DNA of 64,000 bases, taken from assembly GCA_046331705.1 (NCBI GenBank), contig JAXLQJ010000014.1:1-64000 (forward strand), given 5' to 3'. Source of the DNA: JADJOY01 sp046331705 [NCBI: bacterium]. Lineage in GTDB: Bacteria > JADJOY01. The notes under the pieces were generated by a model that had not been told where the DNA came from, did no database searches, and worked only from the letters and a program-made list of their open reading frames with translations. A program made the position numbers and the translations under genes. This document shows, in pieces, positions 49,783-58,637 of this stretch (its first letter is position 1; each line of letters starts with the position of its first letter).

Positions 49783-51143
49783 GCGGATCCTCGCTTCGCT
49801 TCGTCGTCCACGACGCGCGCGCCGAAACGGCCGCGCGCCACCGTCACCTCGATGAGCACTCCCTCGCGCACCTCGCGTGGATCGCGGATCACGGCGCCGC
49901 CGGCGCTTCGCACCACCGCGAACCCGCGTTCCAGCACCGCCTCCGGCCCGAGCGCGTCGAGGCGGCCGGTGAGCGCGCGCAGATCGGCTCCACACGCGGC
50001 CAGCGTGCGGCGCGCGGCGGCAGCGAGCCGCTCCCGCGCCGCGGCGAGGCGCTCGGCGGCGAGCTCGATGCGACGGCGCGGGCCGGCCGCCAGCCAGCGT
50101 CCCTCGAGGGCAGCGAGCGCGTCGCGAGCCGCTGCCGTGCGGCGCCGCGCGGCACGCTCGATCCGCTCGCTCCATTCGTCGACCCGCTGCCGGCGATCTC
50201 CGACCCAGCGCACCAGACGAGCGGGCGTCGGCGCGAGGTGCTCGACCGCCAGCCTGCCCTCGCGCACGCGGCGGCGCATCACCAGCGCGAGCGACGTCAT
50301 CGCGTCGTCGATCTCGGCCGAGAGCGCGGCGCGGTCCGGCACCACCAGCTCGGCGGCCGCGGAGGGCGTCGGCGCCCGCAGATCGGCGACGAAATCCGCG
50401 ATGGTCACGTCGGTCTCGTGGCCCACGGCGGACACCACCGGCACGCGCGACGCGACGATCGCCCGCGCCACCGCCTCCTCGTTGAAGGCCCACAGATCCT
50501 CGAGCGATCCGCCGCCGCGCCCGACGATCATCACGTCCACCCGGCCCGACCGCGAGAGCCACTCGATCGCAGCGGCGATCTCGGCGGCGGCCCCTTCCCC
50601 CTGCACGCGCACCGGCACCAGCAGGATCTCCACGTTCGGGAAGCGCCGCCGCGCGACGGTCACGATGTCGCGGATGACGGCGCCGGTGCGCGAGGTGACC
50701 ACACCCACGCGGCGCGGCAGTCGCGGCAACGCGCGCTTGCGCGCCGGATCGAAGAGCCCCTCCGCGGCAAGCCGGCGCTTGAGCTGTTCGAAGGCCAGCA
50801 TCAACGCGCCCAGGCCGGCGGGCTCGAGCGCCTCGACGATCATCTGCAGATCGCCGCGCGCCGGATAGACGGTCACCCGGCCGCGCGCCACCACCTTGAG
50901 GCCGTTCTCGGGAACGAAGCGAAGTCGCGTGCGCACGTTGCGAAAGAGCGCCGCGCGCAACGCCGACCGATCGTCCTTGAGCGAGAAGTAGAGGTGGCCG
51001 GAGGACGGGCTCGAGAGGTTCGAGATCTCGCCCTCCACGGACACCACCGCGAACTCGGATTCGAGACGCGCCCGCACGCGCTCGAGCAGCGCCGTCACCG
51101 AGAACGGCGCCGCCGTGCCGAGCTCAGCCTCGAAGAACGCCAT
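49779..51143 (-). CDS. xseA: Exodeoxyribonuclease VII large subunit
   Basis: A 454-aa nuclease subunit. The N-terminal OB-fold has SVTALLERVRARLESEFAVV and GHLYFSLKDDRSALRAALF. The catalytic domain has RVGVVTSRTGAVIRDIVTV, DVMIVGRGGGSLEDLWAFNE and SAVGHETDVTIADFVADLRA. A long Arg/Ala-rich helical region follows. With XseB it degrades single-stranded DNA in both directions. ATG 51143 (MAFFEAELG) is used; an in-frame ATG at 51161 would add six residues. Confidence 0.95.
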   Translation of the reverse strand: MAFFEAELGTAAPFSVTALLERVRARLESEFAVVSVEGEISNLSSPSSGHLYFSLKDDRSALRAALFRNVRTRLRFVPENGLKVVARGRVTVYPARGDLQMIVEALEPAGLGALMLAFEQLKRRLAAEGLFDPARKRALPRLPRRVGVVTSRTGAVIRDIVTVARRRFPNVEILLVPVRVQGEGAAAEIAAAIEWLSRSGRVDVMIVGRGGGSLEDLWAFNEEAVARAIVASRVPVVSAVGHETDVTIADFVADLRAPTPSAAAELVVPDRAALSAEIDDAMTSLALVMRRRVREGRLAVEHLAPTPARLVRWVGDRRQRVDEWSERIERAARRRTAAARDALAALEGRWLAAGPRRRIELAAERLAAARERLAAAARRTLAACGADLRALTGRLDALGPEAVLERGFAVVRSAGGAVIRDPREVREGVLIEVTVARGRFGARVVDDEAKRGSA

Positions 51144-51190
51144 GGCGCCGCAAAGATACATGCCGCCCGAAGGCCGCTGGAACAGCGCCC

Positions 51191-52555
51191 TCAGCCGCCG
51201 TGCGCCTTGCGCCACACGGCGGCGGGCAGATCCGGCAGGCTGGCGATCAGCTGCCACCACGAGAAGCTGCCCGAGTACGGGATCATCTCCGCCAGATAGG
51301 CCAGCATGAGCACCCCGTTCCAGGCGACGCAGAGCGCGATCGCGACCGCGAGCGAGCGCGCGCCGATGCGCTTGGCGGGCCCGTCCAGGAACGCCGCGAG
51401 CGCGACCGCGAAGAACGGGAAGAGACAGATGAAGCCACGGTGCCCGAAGCTGTGGCCGAGCCACCACTGCTCCCAGGCGGCGTTCGCCCACCACAGGAGC
51501 GCCGCCCAGGCGAGCAGCGCCCGCCCCCAGAGCGGCGCGCGGCGCAGCAACGTGGGCACTCCCGCGAGCGCCAGGACGAGCAGCGGGCTCCACACCAAGA
51601 GGCCGTGACGCGACGCGAACAACACGCTGAAGAGCCGCGGCGTGAAGAGGTGCGTGAAGCCCTCCCCCTCGTAGGCATCGACCCACCACGCGCCGTACAC
51701 GATGCGCCACGCGACGAGTTGCGGTGCGAAGCCGACGATCCAGCCCAGCGCGAACGCCGCAACCGCACGGCGCGATCCACTTCCGCGGCGCTGCGCGTCG
51801 TCCGCGAGGAGCGCCGCCGGCACGACCAGGAACAGCACGCCCGTCAGCCGAACCGTCGCCGCCAAGCCTGCCGCGACGCCGGCGACGAGCCAGCGACGGC
51901 CGGAGTCGGACACCGCCCACGCGCGCTCGCTCGCGAGCGCGGCGAGCGCGAGCATCGCGAACGAATCGAGGTGCGAGAGAAACGGCTCGCGCACGAAGTA
52001 GTAGAGGACGTTGGTTCCGACCGCCAGCAGCGTCACCGCCCAGGCGCTCGCGCGCGGGCTCGCGAGGGTGAGCGCCAGACGATGGGCGGCGACGAGACCG
52101 AGCCAGCCCCAGAAGATCGAGGAGAGCGCGAGCGCGGCGCGATCGAGCGGGGTCCAGCCCTGCTCCGCCTCGACTCCCGTGGCGCCGGCGAGCACGTCCA
52201 GCGCCCGCGCCGCGGCGTAGAAGGGCGTCGCCAGCAGCGATACCCCGACCCCGTACTTGTCGGGTCGATGACCGGTCGCCGTGCGCTGATCCGCGCCCGG
52301 CAGCTCGCCCGGATGCACCGCGTCGATCTCGTCGCCGAAATCGAGGTCGCCGTCGCCGAGGAAGCTGCGAACCCACAGCGAGTAGCCGATCCCGTCCACT
52401 CCGTGGATCACCTTGCGTGCCGGATCGACCCGGAACGCGAGGAACAGGAACGAAGCGGCCACCAGCGCCGCTCCCGCGCCCCACGCGAGATAGAGGAGCG
52501 CATCCGCGCGCCGCGCACGCGCGGCGTTCGCGCCGGGATCGGCGAGGGCGCTCAC
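51191..52555 (-). CDS. Polytopic GT-C-like membrane protein
   Basis: A 454-aa protein with about eleven hydrophobic segments. The first large loop after helix 1 carries an acidic motif (GDGDLDFGDEIDAVH), as in GT-C glycosyltransferases that use lipid-linked sugar donors. Later loops contain WWVDAYEGEGFTHLF and HRGFICLFPFFAV. It is probably a sugar transferase for surface glycans or protein glycosylation; the acceptor is unknown. GTG 52555 starts 4 bp after the stop of the TPR/TMTC-like gene, so the two are likely translated together. Confidence 0.75.
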   Translation of the reverse strand: MSALADPGANAARARRADALLYLAWGAGAALVAASFLFLAFRVDPARKVIHGVDGIGYSLWVRSFLGDGDLDFGDEIDAVHPGELPGADQRTATGHRPDKYGVGVSLLATPFYAAARALDVLAGATGVEAEQGWTPLDRAALALSSIFWGWLGLVAAHRLALTLASPRASAWAVTLLAVGTNVLYYFVREPFLSHLDSFAMLALAALASERAWAVSDSGRRWLVAGVAAGLAATVRLTGVLFLVVPAALLADDAQRRGSGSRRAVAAFALGWIVGFAPQLVAWRIVYGAWWVDAYEGEGFTHLFTPRLFSVLFASRHGLLVWSPLLVLALAGVPTLLRRAPLWGRALLAWAALLWWANAAWEQWWLGHSFGHRGFICLFPFFAVALAAFLDGPAKRIGARSLAVAIALCVAWNGVLMLAYLAEMIPYSGSFSWWQLIASLPDLPAAVWRKAHGG

Positions 52556-52559
52556 GCTG

Positions 52560-54470
52560 TCATTCCACGCGCAGCGGCCGACCGGCCTGGATCTCGGCGA
52601 GCGCCGCGGCGGCCTCCCGATCCTGCGGCTCGACCTTCAACGCGTCCTCGAGCTCGCGGACGGCATCCTTCTCGCGGCCCGTGCGGTAGTAGACGAACGC
52701 GAGCGCACGATGGCCCGCGGAATCCCAGAACCAGCGATGCACCGACTCGAGGAACGCGCTCTCCGCCTTCCCGAGATCGCCCTTCAGGAAGTAGATGCGT
52801 CCGATGCGCAGGAAGGTCTCGGGATGGACCACCTTGCGCGCCGCGTTGGTCTGGAAGATCTCGAGCGCGCGGTCGTAGTCACGCTGCGCGAGCCGCACCT
52901 CGCCCACCTGGTGCCACGCCGCGGCGGTCAGCCGATCGTCGGGCGAGCGCGCGGCGATCACTCGATCGAGCTCGGCGAGCGCCAGATCGTACTTCCCCTG
53001 GATCCGGTAGAGGCTGGCGCGATCGATCCGATACTCGACGAGCTCGGGGTTGAGCTCGAGGGCGCGTTCGTAGTGGGCGAGCGCCGCGTCGATCTGGCCG
53101 CGCTGCGCGAGCGCCGTGGCGAGGTTCCCGTGGGGACGCGCCTTGTCGGGCGATTTCCGGACCGTATCGCTCCACAGCGCCAGCGGCGACGCCCACACCC
53201 GATTGCGCGACACCGTGCCGATCGCGAGGCACGTCACGAGCGCCAGCGTCGCCGCGCTCGCCGGCCGCGACCACCGCGCATGCGTCGCGATCCGCGCCAG
53301 CGCCCAGCCGGCGAGGATCGCCGGGCCCGCCATCGCGAGGTAGAGCCGCCGCTCGGCGATGAAGTCCTGGAGCGGGATCAGCGAGGTGGGCGCGAGCGCC
53401 ATCAGGAACCAGCCCACGGCGAGCGTGACCAGCGGCACCCGGCGGTTCGCGAGCCAAGCGCCCAGCATCGAGAGGACGAGCGCGCCGGCGCCGACTCGCT
53501 CGCGCCACGTCCACGCTCGCGCGAGGGGAATCGACGGATCGACGTTGAGATTGACCGGTAGCAGCGCGAGCTGCGGGTAGCGCAGCCACACGCCGAGCTC
53601 GGTGCGCCAATGATCGAGCACGGACCACGTGATGTCGGGAGTGCGGACGGCGTGCTGGATCATGATCCGAACCGCTGCCGCCGCCGCGAGCAAGCCGAGA
53701 TGAGGCGCCACGCCGCGCAACGAGTCGCGCCACGCCCGCGTCCGCCCCGGGCGGCGCGCGAGCGTGCGATCGACGAGCACCAGCAGGAACGGAGTGGCGA
53801 GCGCGATCTCCTTGGTGGCCATGGCCGCGACGAACCAGGCCAGCCCGAGCCCACGCCAGATCGTGCGCGTGGCGCCGCGGGTCTCGAGCTCACGCAAGTA
53901 GGTGAGCACGGCAGCGAGCATGAAGCTCGTCGAGAGCACGCTCGAGCGACTCGCGACGTAGCTCACGGCCTCGGTCTGCACCGGATGCAGCGCGAAGAAT
54001 GCGGCCGCCAGCCACGCCGCGCGCTCGCTCGAATGACGCGAGTCGTCCGGGACGACCCGCGCCAGCGCCGCGCGCGCGAATCCCAGCACCAGCAGCACGT
54101 TGAGCGCGTGCAGCGCGACGTTGACGAGGTGGTAGCCGAACGGATCGAGCCCGCCGAGCTCGTAGTTGGCCGCGAAGCTCAACATCAGGAGCGGGCGGTG
54201 GAATTGCTGGGAGATGTAGCCCCAGAACGCCGAGAACCCGCGAATGCCCAGGTTGTCGCGCACCGTGTGGAGATCGTCGTAGACGAACTCGCCCCACAGC
54301 GAGCTCCAGTAGGTGACGAAGGTCAGCGCCAGCAGCGCCGCCACCGAGACCCAGCGCGGCACCGTCCCGGTACGACGTGCCTCGGGTGATTCGAGCCAGC
54401 GGCCGAAGCGCGCGGACAGCCGCCCGATCGCAGCGCCGCCGGCGCGGGCGGATTCGCGAACACTCTCCAT
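52560..54470 (-). CDS. TMTC/DUF1736-like membrane protein with C-terminal TPRs
   Basis: A 636-aa protein. The N-terminal ~430 residues have about ten membrane segments of the O-mannosyltransferase-like fold, with FVYDDLHTVRDN in the first loop (Asp pair typical of these GT-Cs) and GGLDPFGYHLVNVALHALNV. The C-terminal ~190 residues are TPR repeats (RPHGNLATALAQRGQIDAAL, RIGRIYFLKGDLGKAESAFL). Relatives are predicted protein O-mannosyltransferases. The start is ATG 54470 (MESVRESAR). A GT-C-like neighbour follows 4 bp after the stop. The substrate is not known. Confidence 0.85.
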   Translation of the reverse strand: MESVRESARAGGAAIGRLSARFGRWLESPEARRTGTVPRWVSVAALLALTFVTYWSSLWGEFVYDDLHTVRDNLGIRGFSAFWGYISQQFHRPLLMLSFAANYELGGLDPFGYHLVNVALHALNVLLVLGFARAALARVVPDDSRHSSERAAWLAAAFFALHPVQTEAVSYVASRSSVLSTSFMLAAVLTYLRELETRGATRTIWRGLGLAWFVAAMATKEIALATPFLLVLVDRTLARRPGRTRAWRDSLRGVAPHLGLLAAAAAVRIMIQHAVRTPDITWSVLDHWRTELGVWLRYPQLALLPVNLNVDPSIPLARAWTWRERVGAGALVLSMLGAWLANRRVPLVTLAVGWFLMALAPTSLIPLQDFIAERRLYLAMAGPAILAGWALARIATHARWSRPASAATLALVTCLAIGTVSRNRVWASPLALWSDTVRKSPDKARPHGNLATALAQRGQIDAALAHYERALELNPELVEYRIDRASLYRIQGKYDLALAELDRVIAARSPDDRLTAAAWHQVGEVRLAQRDYDRALEIFQTNAARKVVHPETFLRIGRIYFLKGDLGKAESAFLESVHRWFWDSAGHRALAFVYYRTGREKDAVRELEDALKVEPQDREAAAALAEIQAGRPLRVE

Positions 54471-54549
54471 CACCCTCTCATCCCCTTCCACGCTCGCTTG
54501 AAGGGGGGAGGAGCGGAAAGCGAACCGCACGAACGAGCAACGGCGCCGA

Positions 54550-55764
54550 CTATTTCGAACGCGACTCCAGGTCGAGCGAGGCGATCGGAATGGTCCGGGA
54601 GAGAATCCGGTCGCCCATGTCGAGGCGGATGGTGACCAGGTCGCGCGAAGCATCGTGGCCTTCCGCGCGATTCAGACTGTCGGGCTTGAAGCGAAAGCTC
54701 GTCACCCAGCCGAGGAACTGAATCGAGACCGCGACGTCCTTGACCGGGAACTCGAACTGGGCGCGTCCGCCCGAGGGCGTCGAGTCCGCCTGCGCCGCGC
54801 GCTCGGCGGCGGCAGCGGCGGCGGCGCTCGCCGCCTTGAGCTCGGCGCGCAAGGCCGCGCCGTTGCTCATCAGGGTACGGCCCTCGGTGGCGATCGCGAA
54901 CGAGGTGTCGGGGCTCGACGACTTCACGGGCTCGGCGGTGATCACCTCGCTCGGCGCGCCGGCTGAGGCGGCGCCCGTGAGCACCACGCGGAAATCGCCG
55001 ATGCGCACCTCGTCGTCCACCGCCAGCGCCGAGCTCTTCACCTTCTCACCGTTGACGAAGGTGCCGTTGCGGCTGCCGAGGTCCTCGATGGTGAACGAGC
55101 TGCCGGCGCGCTGGACCACCGCGTGGTAGCGCGACACGCCCGCCTTGTTGAGGATGAGGTCGTTGTCGGACGCGCGCCCCATCGAGAACGGCACGTGCTC
55201 GAGGAGCTTCTCGAAACAGAGCTCGCCGGACTGGTAGACGCGAAACACGCGGCGCGGCTCGCCAGCGGGCAGCGGAGTCGGCGGCGGCAAGGTGCCGGCC
55301 GACTCCTCCGAGGGCTCGCTCTTGATGCGCGTGTCCTCGGCGTCGCCGCCCTGGCGCATGGTGTCGCGGAGCCGGCGCGCGGCCGCGCCCCCGACCTCGA
55401 ACGTGCTGCCGGTCGCGGCGGGCGCGTCGTCGCTGGAGTGCCCGGCGCGCACGTCGGCGCGACTCGTGTCCAGCTCGACGAAACGCAGCACGAACTTGCC
55501 GACGGCGATCTCGTCGCCGAGCTGGATGGCCGCGCGCTCGGCGATCTTCTTGCCCCCGATCAGCACGCCGTTGGCGCTGCCCAGGTCGACCACGTGGAAC
55601 TGACCGCCTTCGTCGACGATCTTCGCGTGATGACGCGACACGCTCACGTTGCTCAGCACGATGTCGTTGTCGTCGCGCCGGCCGATCCTCGTCTCGCGTT
55701 GGTTCAGGATCACGCGCTCGACGACTTCGCCCTTCGAGACGATCTCCAAACCCGGCTTGAGCAT
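54550..55764 (-). CDS. Double-FHA signalling protein
   Basis: A 404-aa protein with FHA domain 1 at about 15-95 (RETRIGRRDDNDIVL, SRHHAKIVDEGG, DLGSANGVLIGG) and FHA domain 2 at about 180-265 (SMGRASDNDLILNKAG, SRYHAVVQRAG, DLGSRNGTFVNG). The linkers are Ser/Pro/Ala-rich. The last ~60 residues form an unassigned domain (VAVSIQFLGWVTSFRFKPDS, IPIASLDLESRSK). FHA domains read Thr-phosphorylation, so it is likely a hub for Ser/Thr kinases such as the one at 39688. It lies 79 bp upstream of the TPR membrane protein. Confidence 0.9.
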   Translation of the reverse strand: MLKPGLEIVSKGEVVERVILNQRETRIGRRDDNDIVLSNVSVSRHHAKIVDEGGQFHVVDLGSANGVLIGGKKIAERAAIQLGDEIAVGKFVLRFVELDTSRADVRAGHSSDDAPAATGSTFEVGGAAARRLRDTMRQGGDAEDTRIKSEPSEESAGTLPPPTPLPAGEPRRVFRVYQSGELCFEKLLEHVPFSMGRASDNDLILNKAGVSRYHAVVQRAGSSFTIEDLGSRNGTFVNGEKVKSSALAVDDEVRIGDFRVVLTGAASAGAPSEVITAEPVKSSSPDTSFAIATEGRTLMSNGAALRAELKAASAAAAAAAERAAQADSTPSGGRAQFEFPVKDVAVSIQFLGWVTSFRFKPDSLNRAEGHDASRDLVTIRLDMGDRILSRTIPIASLDLESRSK

Positions 55765-55933
55765 GCGGTGGCTCCCGCTTACGACGAGGTGGCGCGACGT
55801 GGCGCCACCCCGACCCGATGCGAACCGAAGGTCACGCCGACGCGCGCCGAGGCGCTCGCCGCTCGACGCCGAGCGACGGTATCAGAAGCGTCCGAGCCCC
55901 AGCAACCGCCCTCGGCGAGGGGCAGACGCGACC

Positions 55934-56800
55934 TCAAATGCCGATCATGCGGCGGGTGTCCGCGGGGCTCGCCGGCTCGCGGCCCACGTCGCGAACGATT
56001 CGCACCAGCGCCTCCACCAGCTCGCCGTTCGACTTCGCCCGCGATCCGTCCGGCAGGTAGAACGTGTCCTCGAGACCCGTGCGGACGTTGCCGCCCAGCT
56101 CCGCCGTGCGCCGCAAGAGCGGCCACACCTCCTCCCGACCGATCGCGATGGTCTGCCATTCGGTACCGGGGGCCATCTCGTCGATGAGGAGCGGCAGCCA
56201 CTCGGGGCGCGCCGGCATTCCGCTCGCCACCCCCATCACCAGCGATACGTGTGCCGGCGGCTTCAAGAGCCCGACGTCGAGGAACATCTTCACGCTGCGC
56301 ACGATTCCGGTGTCGAAGCACTCGCACTCGGGGATCACGCCCACGCGGTTCATCGCCTCGATGAAGGACTCGACCTTGTCCACGGGGTTGTCGAAGAGCA
56401 GCGGCGGCCACGCCCAGCGGCCATCCGAGCGCGTCTTCAGGTAGTTGAGCGAGCCCGCGTTGAGCGCCGCCATCTCGGGTTTCACCCGCTCCAGGCACGC
56501 CACGGGACCCGAGATGTCGGGCCCCATCACTCCCGTGGTGAGGTTCACGATGATCTCGGGCACCTCCGCGCGCACCGCCGCCACGATCTCGGCGACCACC
56601 TCGGGATCCCACGTGGGCAGGTGCCCCATGCCCGGCTCCTGCATCCGGAAATGGCAGTGCACGATGGTGGCGCCGGCGTCGCGCGCCTGACGCGCCGCGC
56701 GCGCCATCTCCACCGGCGTGACGGGCACGGGGAATTGCTGCGGGTTGGTGAGCACGCCGGTCAGCGCGCAGGTGACGACCGCCTTGTCGTTGCCGCTCAT
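55934..56800 (-). CDS. BKACE-family beta-keto acid cleavage enzyme
   Basis: A 288-aa TIM-barrel of the DUF849/BKACE family, which condenses a beta-keto acid with acetyl-CoA and cleaves it to acetoacetate plus a CoA ester. Metal ligands are the VHCHFR pair near residue 48 and a later acidic residue; LNAGSLNYL, ECFDTGIVRS and GLEDTFYLPDG are family segments. The beta-keto substrate depends on pocket residues and cannot be read here. ATG 56800 has AGGAG upstream; the GTG at 56806 is less likely. The neighbour upstream is an SCP2-type lipid-carrier gene. Confidence 0.92.
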   Translation of the reverse strand: MSGNDKAVVTCALTGVLTNPQQFPVPVTPVEMARAARQARDAGATIVHCHFRMQEPGMGHLPTWDPEVVAEIVAAVRAEVPEIIVNLTTGVMGPDISGPVACLERVKPEMAALNAGSLNYLKTRSDGRWAWPPLLFDNPVDKVESFIEAMNRVGVIPECECFDTGIVRSVKMFLDVGLLKPPAHVSLVMGVASGMPARPEWLPLLIDEMAPGTEWQTIAIGREEVWPLLRRTAELGGNVRTGLEDTFYLPDGSRAKSNGELVEALVRIVRDVGREPASPADTRRMIGI

Positions 56801-56978
56801 GATCACTCCTGGACGGGGAATCGATACGGGACCGAGTCGAAGGACCGTGTTGGACTGCGCGGGCGCTGCCGGTACGGGTTCCCGTCGAAGAGCTGCGGTG
56901 GGCTTCGGCGGCGGGGCAGCGGGCTCGCGTTCGTTCCGACGGCGGCGCTGGGCGTGAAGCGCGGTCGCGAACCGACCT

Positions 56979-57458
56979 TCAGTGCGCCTCGCGGACCACG
57001 CCGGATTTCCGGATCACGCGGTTCGTCCACCAGCGCGTCGCCCATGCCGTGGGTCCGCCGCCGCCGCGCGCGCTCTTGAGCTGAGCGAAGAGCGCGCCCA
57101 CGGCCTTGGCGGCCTGCGCATCGCCGGTCAACTGCACCTGGCCGCTCGAATGCACCGTGGCCCAGGACGCGACACCCGAGAGCAAGCGCATGAACAGCTC
57201 GTCCGGCAGCGTGACGGTCCCCTGTGGCGCGGCGTGGCTGCCGGCCGCGAGGCGCACCGTGCCACCCTCGACCACCACCTGGAACGCGCCGCCGGCTTTG
57301 CCGGTCACGTCGAAGTTGAGCGCGCCCTGGAAGCCCGCCCTCTCGATGGCCGCGTTGCCACCGGGAAGCGAGCCCTTGAGCAGCCGCGTCCAGAACGCCG
57401 CGCTCGAGACGAACGCGTCGAACCCTTCCTTGCTGTGAATCGTCTCTTGGTAAGCCAT
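56979..57458 (-). CDS. SCP2 sterol-binding-domain protein
   Basis: A 159-aa protein fitting the SCP2-like fold (GALNFDVTGKAGGAFQVVVEG, PDELFMRLLSGVASWATVHS, GQVQLTGDAQAAKAVGALFA). The family binds lipids or sterols and holds them for other enzymes. It is a second SCP2-type domain in the window besides the one in the 774-aa fusion. It is divergent from hemE, 138 bp apart, and upstream of the BKACE gene. Confidence 0.85.
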   Translation of the reverse strand: MAYQETIHSKEGFDAFVSSAAFWTRLLKGSLPGGNAAIERAGFQGALNFDVTGKAGGAFQVVVEGGTVRLAAGSHAAPQGTVTLPDELFMRLLSGVASWATVHSSGQVQLTGDAQAAKAVGALFAQLKSARGGGGPTAWATRWWTNRVIRKSGVVREAH

Positions 57459-57596
57459 GGCGCGGAATCTAGTGACCGCCGCGGAAGCGAGTCAACCAAA
57501 CGGCAGGCCGCCCGCCGCCGCTCCCGTTGCCGGGGTCGAGCCCCGAAAGCAGACTGAACGACCGCACCGCGCCATCCCGCGGGCGAATGGAGCTCG

Positions 57597-58637
57597 ATGG
57601 CCTTCAACGATCGCTTCCTGCGCGCCTGCCGGCGCGAGCCCGTCGACCGGACCCCGGTGTGGATCATGCGGCAGGCGGGGCGCTATCTCCCCGAGTACCG
57701 CGCGGTGCGCGCTGGAATCCCGTTCCTGACGCTCTGCAAGACGCCGGAGAAGGCCGCCGAGGTCACGCTTCAACCCATCGACATCCTCGGCGTGGACGCG
57801 GCGATCCTGTTCTCGGACATCCTGATCCCGCTCGAGCCGCTCGGCATCGGGGTGCGCTTCGACGAGGGCGGACCGGTGCTCGAGCCTCCCGAGCTGAGCC
57901 TCGCCGCCATCGAGCGCCTGGGCATCCCCGACCCCACCGAGACCGTCCCGTTCGTCCTCGAGACCATCCGAATCCTGCGCCGCGAGCTCGCGGGTCGCGT
58001 GCCACTGATCGGCTTCGCCGGCGCGCCGTTCACGTTGGCGAGCTACGTCGTCGAGCGCGGCGGCAGCAAGGACTTCCTCACGCTCAAGCGGCTCTGCTTC
58101 GAGTCCCCGCGCGTCGCGCACGCGCTGCTCGGCAAGCTCGCCGACACCGTCGGCGCCTACCTGGCCGCGCAGATCGAAGCCGGCGCGCAGGCGGTTCAGA
58201 TCTTCGACACCTGGGCGGGTATCCTGTCGCCACGCGACTACGACGAGTTCGCGGGTCCCTACGTGCGACGGGTCATCGAAGCGCTGCCCAACCCCGGCGT
58301 GCCCGTGATCCATTACGTGAACGGCGGCGCGGCATTGCTGGAGCGGATGCGGGCAGCGGGCGGCGACGTGATCGGGATCGACTGGAAGCAAAGCCTGGCC
58401 AGCGCGCGCGCGCGGCTCGGCACGGACGTGGCCGTGCAAGGCAATCTCGATCCGGTGGCGCTCTTCCTGCCCGAGCCCGAGCTCGAGCAGCGCGTCAGGG
58501 AGATCCTGGACGAGGCGGGCCCGGCGCCGGGCCACGTGTTCAACCTCGGCCACGGCATCTTCCCGCAGACCGCGCCGGAGCGGGCTCGATTTCTCGTGGA
58601 CTGCGTTCACCGGCTGAGCGAGAAGCCGCAGCGATGA
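57597..58637 (+). CDS. hemE: Uroporphyrinogen decarboxylase
   Basis: A 346-aa heme enzyme making coproporphyrinogen III by four decarboxylations. The active-site signatures PVWIMRQAGRYLPEYR near residue 20 and LFSDILIPLEPLGI with the catalytic Asp are present, with FDTWAGILSPRDY, GIDWKQSL and FNLGHGIFP near the C-terminus. The length matches the family. GGAG precedes ATG 57597. The stop overlaps the hemN start by 4 bases. Confidence 0.97.
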   Translation: MAFNDRFLRACRREPVDRTPVWIMRQAGRYLPEYRAVRAGIPFLTLCKTPEKAAEVTLQPIDILGVDAAILFSDILIPLEPLGIGVRFDEGGPVLEPPELSLAAIERLGIPDPTETVPFVLETIRILRRELAGRVPLIGFAGAPFTLASYVVERGGSKDFLTLKRLCFESPRVAHALLGKLADTVGAYLAAQIEAGAQAVQIFDTWAGILSPRDYDEFAGPYVRRVIEALPNPGVPVIHYVNGGAALLERMRAAGGDVIGIDWKQSLASARARLGTDVAVQGNLDPVALFLPEPELEQRVREILDEAGPAPGHVFNLGHGIFPQTAPERARFLVDCVHRLSEKPQR

